From Gordius sp. MW1 (Eukaryota; Nematomorpha; Gordioida; Gordea; Gordiidae), in the NCBI GenBank assembly GCA_964036665.1, contig OZ038527.1:8959835-9023834 (forward strand): DNA of 64,000 nt. The letters run 5' to 3'. The notes beneath the pieces are model-generated. The model was not told where the DNA came from and ran no database searches. It saw only the letters and a program-made list of their open reading frames with translations. The position numbers and the translations under genes were made by a program. This document shows positions 56,686 through 64,000 of this stretch, piece by piece. Position 1 is the stretch's first letter; the number at the start of each line of letters is the position of its first letter.

Positions 56686-56691
56686 AATAAA
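56686..56691 (+). terminator. Poly(A) signal of the 53BP1 gene
   Basis: AATAAA 17 bases after the 53BP1 stop codon. Very close to the stop, but the only canonical signal before the converging gene. Confidence 0.6.
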
Positions 56692-56844
56692 TATGTTTTA
56701 GTTATTTTTAAACTCTCAGCTACGTTCTCTATTTTAATATACACACATATATATATATATTTTTTATCGAAAACGGATACAAAATATGAATTTATTTTAT
56801 GATAATATTGTGTGGCGCTATAAGACGTTATAAAATAATGATTG

Positions 56845-56850
56845 TTTATT
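56845..56850 (-). terminator. Poly(A) signal of the IFT140-like gene
   Basis: TTTATT on the plus strand, which is AATAAA on the minus strand, 8 bases after the stop codon at 56858-56860. Another minus-strand AATAAA is at 56791-56796. Confidence 0.5.
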
Positions 56851-56857
56851 TTGAATG

Positions 56858-59800
56858 TCATATGTTTAGAGCTTTGATGACGTCTATTCCCAAAATCTTG
56901 CCTAAATCTATAAATGAGGCTTGAAGTTCGTCCGCTAATTTCTTCGACTATGTATAACACGGATAAATTTTACCATATTATATACTATTGTAAACCTCAT
57001 CAATGCGTCCGTTTTTAATCAAGTACATGACCGTGAGGGCTTTTATATGATAAGGCTTGACGGTAACCTTGAGTGATTTGTTAGCCGAATTTTCGATTTG
57101 GTCCAGTAATTCATTGCAAACGCCCATAAACGATTCGTTATTTTCCTTTAAACACCTGTATAGTAAGGATGTAAAATCGAGGTTTTCTTAGGCCAATCAA
57201 GCATCTATATTTGAAAATAACAGCTCTAGTTATGATGCTAAAAAAGTTTAGTTTTTATTGATTGTTATTTAAATGGTGACCAAAAATGCGTGTTAATTGA
57301 ATTGAAATCAGGCTTAAGTAACAGTAAATTTTGTTGTCGTTAAAAGCTTAAAACTAACTTTTGAGCCTTTAGATAACTCCGTATCATCTCCATCTCTAAC
57401 TGTAATCGATGTTCGAGGGCCTTAACAGAAGCAGCACTTGTGTCGCCGGTCGATGCTGCAATTTTGTTCAATACTTTAGACGCCTGATGTAAAAACGTCA
57501 ATGCCTGAGCGTAATCATCGCTTTCTTCTATTGAATTCTTGATAACGAATACATATTTATTAAAGATTATTCATTTATAACAACAAAAGTAAGGCGATAA
57601 AGGTATGAGCGCAAAGATAAAATTTGTGTTTAAAGACAATGCTTATTAAATCAAACTGCTTGTCATTTATAAGTAAAGCTGTTGGCTATAAAAAAATAAA
57701 ATCTAAGAAAAATCGATTATTACCATAATCATTTGTTTTGAGTTCATTAAAAACCATATATATGGAAAGACATTTTAATTAATATACATACTACAATAAG
57801 AAAGAGAAACATTCATTAATTTGAATTGTCAAAACTGTGATACTAAGTGGCTTTTAAGGTTGATTTTTGATATATGCTTTTTACATAAAATTATAAAACT
57901 ATTTGTGTTTAAAGTCATTCTATCCTTTTTTATTCGTATCCCTTACACTCTCAGCTTTTAAGTGTAAAAATACCTGAGCACAAGCTTCAAAAAATTCCAA
58001 GAGTAGGGTATAAGCTTTTGACTTGGTGTAGAAATCGGCAATAATTTTGAACAAGTTAGGATCCTTCCTCCAACCGTCCGTCGTTTGGAGATGATTGGCG
58101 GCCATTATAAAGATATCAACATTTCGTGAGATTTGAGCGAATTGAATAATTTTTTCCTTATTTCTCGTGCGAATTAATGATTTCATTGCCTAGAATATAA
58201 ATTTATTTCAGTTTAATCACGGAAAAGTTGATTAAATAAAAAAAGTCGCAAAACTTTTTGGGATTAATCTAAAAATTATATTTTGATTATCAGATTTAAT
58301 ATCTTTAAAATAATTACATGATTTTAATTAAATACGTCGACAAAGTATAGGTCGTTACAAGTGTAATCGATAAGGGTGGGCAAAAAACTCAATAAAAATA
58401 TCTTAAGTCATTAGATAAAATCACTTGCTATATTTAGTCTCTTTAAATACTTCGCTATACAACTTTAAATATTTTCTAAAGCTTAGAAAAAAACTAATTT
58501 AGGCAAGCTCTGCTTCGAATATATTAATATTAAGTATTTTAAAAGGTCACTAACGTGTTTTTTGTCAAATTATGATTAATAATAACTATGGACCACCTGT
58601 TGATTGTTAAATAGATTATTCGGTTCATAGATTAATAAGCTGTTGCGCAAAATATAAAATAAAAACTTTACGTAATGTTGTGAAGTTTTTAAACTAAATG
58701 AATAAATTTTAAATGTCGCATATGATAAATATGTGAAACCTATAATGATAAGGAACAAACAATAGAAATAATGTGTTAACATTTTAAATTGCAAAAAAAA
58801 ACATTAAATACATCTTTAGTTAAGCAATCTATTTGTAGCTTCTGTGTTTAACGCTACCTGCATTTTATCACCCAATAGAGTGGCGTAAATTTGGCACGCA
58901 ATTTGATGATTACCAACCTTAGTTGCACATTCGGCCAATCTGCTAATGCAACCGTCACCCCTGTTCAAAGCTATAATTTTTTGCATGTTATCTTTGCTTT
59001 GGTTGGCCCGTTCCAACAGACCCAACGCAACCGTTTCAACGGTATTCGTATATTTTTCAAGGCATAACGTTATGGCTTCCCGATACTAATGAATCAAAAA
59101 ATTATCAAAAAAATGCCGATTAGTATCATTTTAACGTTATAAAAGCTAAATTAAAACGAACTTAAATCAATTCAAGCGACTTTTAATCTTGAATCACAAA
59201 AAACTTCCCCTAAAAAACCTGGCAATTGCTATAAAAATTTAAATTTAAAAATATTTATAGCTATTTTAGTAGGTACTAATAGGGGAAATTTATGATCCAT
59301 TCTATATTTTGTCCCAAATAATAAGGGAGTGTTAGCATTAAAGTTAGGTAATATTAGTAGTACCCGGTTAACTATGATGTAAAGTTTCAATGCTCGTTCG
59401 ATTTGATTATTGCCGACAAAACGTTCTATTATTTCATTCAGCAATTCCGGGTCTATGTGAGTGTCAATCCCTTCTACTAGTCGATTCAGGGATGCGACAT
59501 TGGAAGTTCTTAGTGCCATGCGCAAGGCTTTATCCAAATTGCCAACCTGAAAATGAAACCTTTATAGTCATCAAATTCCAAGTTGTATATAATAATAACC
59601 CTTTACAACAAATAATGTTTTAATATATATATCAAAAACTAATCAAGCAAGGGCAAAAATTACTTTTTTGTGTTTTCCCTTATATTTGTTTTACCTTTTA
59701 AAATTAATTTTTTCTTCGTCGATTTGTTATCTAGGTATACACGCTTAAAAAGGGACAAAAACGCAAATTTCCGCAACTTTGCACTCATTTATTAAAACTT

Positions 59801-61336
59801 GGCGATTAGGAAAAAAACGAAAAACATATTCGTGTTCACCACAAAAAAACTCTAATATTTAAACCATTTTTCGGGGTTTTCCTGTGGACTTATGTAAACA
59901 TAACCTAAAAAATATTTCACGTCTTAGGAGCTATATCAATTATTGATGGGACAGTTAGAACACTTTCTGAAATAACGACTAAAATAGATATTTACGAAAA
60001 CTTTTGTCACAAATTAAATTAAAATAGTAAACGTTTTGATAAAGTGTTTCGGCTTTTTGCTCTTGTCCTCCGGCCCTCTCGTAATATTTTGCAATTTCGC
60101 CTTTGTGATCGATGGGAAAATTGGCGGACAGTGCGAAAAGTTCGTTTTCCAAATTATTCATCTGAAAATATTCAAAATATTACATGCTAGGTCAAGGGGC
60201 TATACGAGTTATAGCCCGAATTGAATAGTTTCTGTTCAATTCTGATGACTTTAATTGGTAAAAAAGAATCTCGACATATTAGTGTTATCAGACCCGTTTA
60301 AACCCATTTGTAAAAGACGTATTGTTAAAACAATTTTCGAACGGTAGAAAATTGAGGCTCTTAAAAATTTAATGATAAAAATTAGATGTATTTCAATTTT
60401 TGTTCCTATCCTAAATCAAATTTTTAACGTTTTAAAAAATGTCTTTTTCGTTTGCTTGGACCGATTAACAAATTTCGGGGCTATTGTCAATTACAACATT
60501 TTATTATAATTTAAAATAAATTTTATACCATCTTAAGCATCAGACCACTGAGCCTTAAATATATATACTTGATATTCAAACCGTCAAACAAATCAAATAA
60601 AACAATTTCAAGATTAGAAACGTAAGGCTAAATTTATAAAGGAATTGGTGGTTACCTTGCACAGGTTGAAGGCAATAGAAAAGGCCTTGGCTGACATGAA
60701 ATACTTGATGGACTCTAAATATTCACCCCGTTTTTCATATTCCTGTCCGAGGTAGAAATAAGTGGCGCAATTGTCATGTTCTTTGGCATATGAAGTAGCC
60801 TGGTAAAAGAAAATAGGTACATTAAACTTGTGAGCAAGAAATGGTTAAAGACAATAAAGTACCAAGGTAGAATATTTATCTTCATGCTCATTTATTTGAT
60901 TTAATTCGTTAAAAAGGTGGGATCCAAGGAATTAACATATAACTAGATCTTATACGAAATTTAGTAAAAAGCTATTTTTCCCAAGGTTAAATTAAACTGC
61001 AATAATAAAGTACATTATCACAGATTTCAGACTGCCTTAGAGATATAAATGTGGCGTCGTGATCATAAAAAAAAAAAATATTTTTTCATATTTTTCAAAT
61101 ATTTTTATGCCATACCTCACGTAGCTGACCCAATTTACAATACATCTTCACGATGGACAAATCGTCGGGGGCTCTTTCATAAAAATGCAAAGCTTTCGCA
61201 TATAAACTTTTCGCTTCCAAATACTGGCCCAACCATTGATATAGTTTGGAAGAGTTTTTGCTAACGAGCTTGCCACTACCATCTCCCAACTTTGCTGTGA
61301 GGACGATCACCGTGTTACATATATCCTCGATATCGG
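56858..61336 (-). CDS. IFT140: IFT140 homologue, C-terminal nine exons
   Basis: Intraflagellar transport protein 140 is a core subunit of IFT complex A, which drives retrograde transport in cilia. Minus-strand exons from N to C: 61336-61116, 60799-60656, 60161-60033, 59546-59364, 59085-58858, 58189-57974, 57537-57359, 57155-56996, 56947-56858. All borders are GT/AG and all phases agree, giving 515 residues of TPR-type helices. Landmarks matching the vertebrate protein are LYQWLGQYLEAKSLYAKALHFYE, ATYFYLGQEYEKRGEYLES, KYYERAGGQEQKAETLY, FAQISRNVDIFIMAANHLQ, WRKDPNLFKIIADFYTKSKA and FFEACAQ. The acidic tail of the human protein is absent and the end is SKKLADELQ...VIKALNI. The WD40 half is not found upstream in the window. 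Confidence 0.92.
59740..59860. repeat. Fragment of the 926-bp palindrome family
   Basis: Shares the aaaaaacgaaaaacatattcg and gtgttcaccacaaaaaa blocks and part of the interior with one arm of 28101-29026. Located in an IFT140 intron. Confidence 0.65.
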
Positions 61337-61734
61337 CTATACGTCAAATAAAAACAACAATAAATAATTAATTTATCGAGAAACAGTGTCCGAAATTTGC
61401 AACACCAGTGAACATAGTTATATAAAAACATTTTAATAATTGTGACAAAATTTGTTTGCCTTAAAACCTATCTTTTTGAGAAAAAACAAGAGAATGTTTT
61501 AATTATATTTATTACATAAATTGGCAGAGTAGCAATATATCCTAATTAAATTAATTTTCCAGGAAGAAAAAAACATCTTTTACCATTGACACTTGCTATA
61601 AATGGTGTATAATTTATGTAAGTTGCAGACTAAATATTATTCTCTTTATCACTTATCTGATCCCGCTATACTGAGATTAAATATTAGCAAAACATTACAT
61701 GAAAATTCAAAGAGTGAATTATGAATTTCCTCAC

Positions 61735-63550
61735 AGTTTGCCGTTAATAAATCGGTGAGGTCCCGGAGGGCTGTGCGTGTTGAACTATTGCTGAAGGCGA
61801 GAGAAAGTAAATCTTGGACGCGCTTTTGGTGATCGGTCATTGAATGGGGGATGTCCTCGTAAAAAGTTTTCTTTAATTTAATATCGTAAGCGTTGGAGTT
61901 AATGCGATCGGCCAGATAGCTGGGTAGATTATCCTTAGGTTTTAGCTCATCCAATGCACCGTCGCTCCATCGCATTATTAACCGTCGACACATGTCACTT
62001 AGTTGGTAATCTCCTTTGGTAGATATTTCGCTCAACAATTTGATACCCTTTTCCTGGGATAGTAAAGCTTTAATTAATGTCAAAATCCTTTACCCTCCCA
62101 CTGTCCATCGCATACTTAAAAACTCTTTCCCTTTTGATAATACTTGAACGAAGCTCACCACAAAATAAGGATTTGAAATATTGACCATTTTTCCCCTACA
62201 CACACTTAAAACAATTTGATCAAACCCCTCGTTTTTAATCACAACGATAGTTACAAGAAATATAATTTTCCCATCCAAGAAACTAAAAGCATTTAGGGTA
62301 TCAACCAATCCAATTAAGTCCTTGTATATGAATTCATCCTTGAATACAAAAATTAGGTGAAACATTTAATTCGCAAAAATCAATTAGAATTTTTCAATAA
62401 CCCTGGGAACTTTTAAGAAAACAAAGATCTTCACAGATTTTAATTTGCACGGTACTTGATAAAATATAATTATAAAATACATAACTTTAATAGACGATCT
62501 AAATTCGTGTTTATAAAGATCGCTTTCTATTAAACTAGAAAAAGGTAATAATATAATTACAAATGATTGATAATATTTATCAAAAAATGTGTAATCTATG
62601 ACTTCAATGGAGTTTAGGTATCAACAATTCATATTAAATATACCCGTAAGCCCATATAAACGTAGCAAGCGGATATTTTAACGTCGTCGGGCACACCTTT
62701 TTCGCATTTCATAACAGGTGACAGGATTGAGGGTAAATGATCTTTCAAAAGGGATTCAAGTACGGCAAATTTAAAGTTCCCCAAATATGGTTGAGCGCAG
62801 GCTAAAGCTAACTTTAAATCCTTCTTGAGTAAGAAAAAATGGGTCAGATAACCGAACGACTCGTACCTATAATTAATTCATCAAACACGGATCATAAATT
62901 ATAGGCAAAAGAGAAAAACGGTTTATAGCATTTATCCAACCTTTTAATGGAGTCAAAGCTTTGGAGAAGCATTGTCCACCGTTTGAAAATGTAATCGAAA
63001 AAGACGTTTAAAAGCTCCGCGATTTCTGAGGGACTCAAGTTAATGTCTGCTTTGAGGAAATTCAGAGTTATTAGTTGATAACCATCGTGAATGAAAGGCT
63101 CCCCTATCGGTATATCGAAGATGGGAAATGGGTAAACGATCACAGACTGAGATTCCCCTTTGTTTAACCCGTTGTTTTCATTTTCAAGGTTGGGGGTCAT
63201 CTTTAAACATTATATAAAAAGAAAAAACGATTAATTGTGGAGAAACAAACGAAATAAACAAAGAATTTTAATAATTATAAAACTATTATTTCTTCCAAAG
63301 ATAGTATAATTAAAATTTTCCTAGTTTATCATTACTGTTTAGCGGCGGAAAATCTACAATCAACTTAAAATCAATTTGATATTCATAAATTAAGACATGT
63401 ATACTAGACGTCCGTAAATGAGGTGTGGAAATTGCATTTTAACGAGGTCATGTTGCTGATTATTTGGCATAGGGATGCGTTCAAATAGAGATATTCCATT
63501 TTCGATTGATACCAGATAAACCAATACACTAGGGATGTTTTCCTTGCTAA
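61735..63550 (-). CDS. Upstream exons of unidentified helical protein, in phase with IFT140
   Basis: Minus-strand exons 63550-63405 (IPSVLVYLVSIENGISLFER), 63200-62941 (VIVYPFPIFDIPIGEPF, LSPSEIAELLNVFFDYIF), 62866-62644 (YESFGYLTHFFLLKKDL), 62338-62144 (DEFIYKDLIGLVDTLNAF) and 62053-61735 (DMCRRLIMRWSDGALDELK). All borders fit GT/AG and the phases link to each other and to the IFT140 exon ending at 61336. About 381 residues, mainly predicted helical. I do not recognise the family; some parts look like HEAT/ARM-type repeats or a TFIIS-N-like bundle. No WD40 signature is seen, so this does not resemble the N-terminal half of IFT140. If the last donor is skipped, the frame ends at a stop near 61650, so it could also be a separate gene. 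Confidence 0.6.
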
Positions 63551-63814
63551 CTGCCTAATTATACAAATTGTGATATAAAGAACTAATAAATAGTTGAGCT
63601 TAACATAAAAGAGCATTACAAATATTAGTTTATAAAGTATATATTATATCTAACTCGGTAATAAAAAATTTCAATATCAATTCCCTCTTGCTAAAAAGTT
63701 TCTACTTAATCGTTTAAATATCAAAAGAAACCTATATTAAAGAAACAATACAAAATCTAACATTAACAAAAGGGCTTATAAACAATGGCATAAGGTTCCT
63801 CATATCTTTACATC

Positions 63815-63902
63815 AATATTGGTTTTCTCTAAAGTTACGGCAAACATATTAGGGCACAATTCATCCCAGAATTGATTTTTTATGGAAGGGAAACCAGAGT
63901 AT
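63815..63902 (-). CDS. Possible further upstream exon
   Basis: After an acceptor at 63903-63904 (minus strand) the frame reads YSGFPSIKNQFWDELCPNMF and on to a GT near 63815. It looks like protein, but the phase to the exon at 63550 does not fit with the donors I can see. The gene probably continues beyond the window. Confidence 0.35.
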
Positions 63903-64000
63903 CTAAAGAAAGATAAAAACAATAAATATAACATCAAACGCTGTATATGTATTTTGTATTTATTAAATTATCCATGTGATTTGAAGAATATATTACCCAT

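Overview
This is a window of an AT-rich, intron-containing invertebrate animal genome. Two conserved metazoan genes sit at its right end, and about 46 kb of densely nested transposable elements precede them. The intron style, the cilium gene IFT140, the 53BP1 gene and the mix of Ty3/Gypsy, Penelope-like, LINE, hAT, MULE/FLYWCH and fold-back elements suggest an invertebrate metazoan, possibly an arthropod. The species cannot be fixed from the sequence. There are no operons, CRISPR arrays or convincing stand-alone tRNA/rRNA genes.

Layout. 1-6180: two decayed copies of one Ty3/Gypsy element joined tail to tail. 6703-8514: a small non-autonomous LTR element with both LTRs, PBS, PPT and a 5-bp target duplication. 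8603-12946: a second Gypsy element with gag, protease, RT-RNase H and integrase, whose gag carries a 165-bp hAT-like MITE. 13320-14990: a third Gypsy fragment. 15022-25545: repeats with inverted ends, including tRNA-like B boxes, a CCAATGG/CCATTGG hairpin satellite, a ladder of short tandem duplications, two degenerate FLYWCH domains, and a fold-back element that later took in a 1.4-kb hAT element. 28101-29026: a 926-bp palindrome. 29765-36150: inverted arrays of two short motifs around a LINE fragment, a Penelope-like element and the C-terminal part of a MULE transposase. 39716-44265: LINE fragments, a second GAGACGAGA hAT copy and a small MITE.

46587-56669 (+): a complete 13-exon model of a TP53BP1 (53BP1) homologue. 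All splice phases agree and it encodes about 1,039 residues, with a tandem Tudor module and C-terminal tandem BRCT domains. A 200-bp hAT-like MITE lies exactly at the exon 7/intron 7 boundary, and its target duplication copies the splice donor.

56858-61336 (-): nine exons covering the C-terminal TPR part of IFT140, a core subunit of intraflagellar transport complex A. The gene converges on 53BP1 with about 190 bp between the two stop codons. Upstream exons on the same strand (61735-63550) join in phase but do not look like the WD40 half of IFT140. This is either a chimera, a mis-joined locus or two adjacent genes. 53BP1 is a nuclear DNA-break repair factor and IFT140 a ciliary transport protein, so the two are neighbours with no evident functional link.
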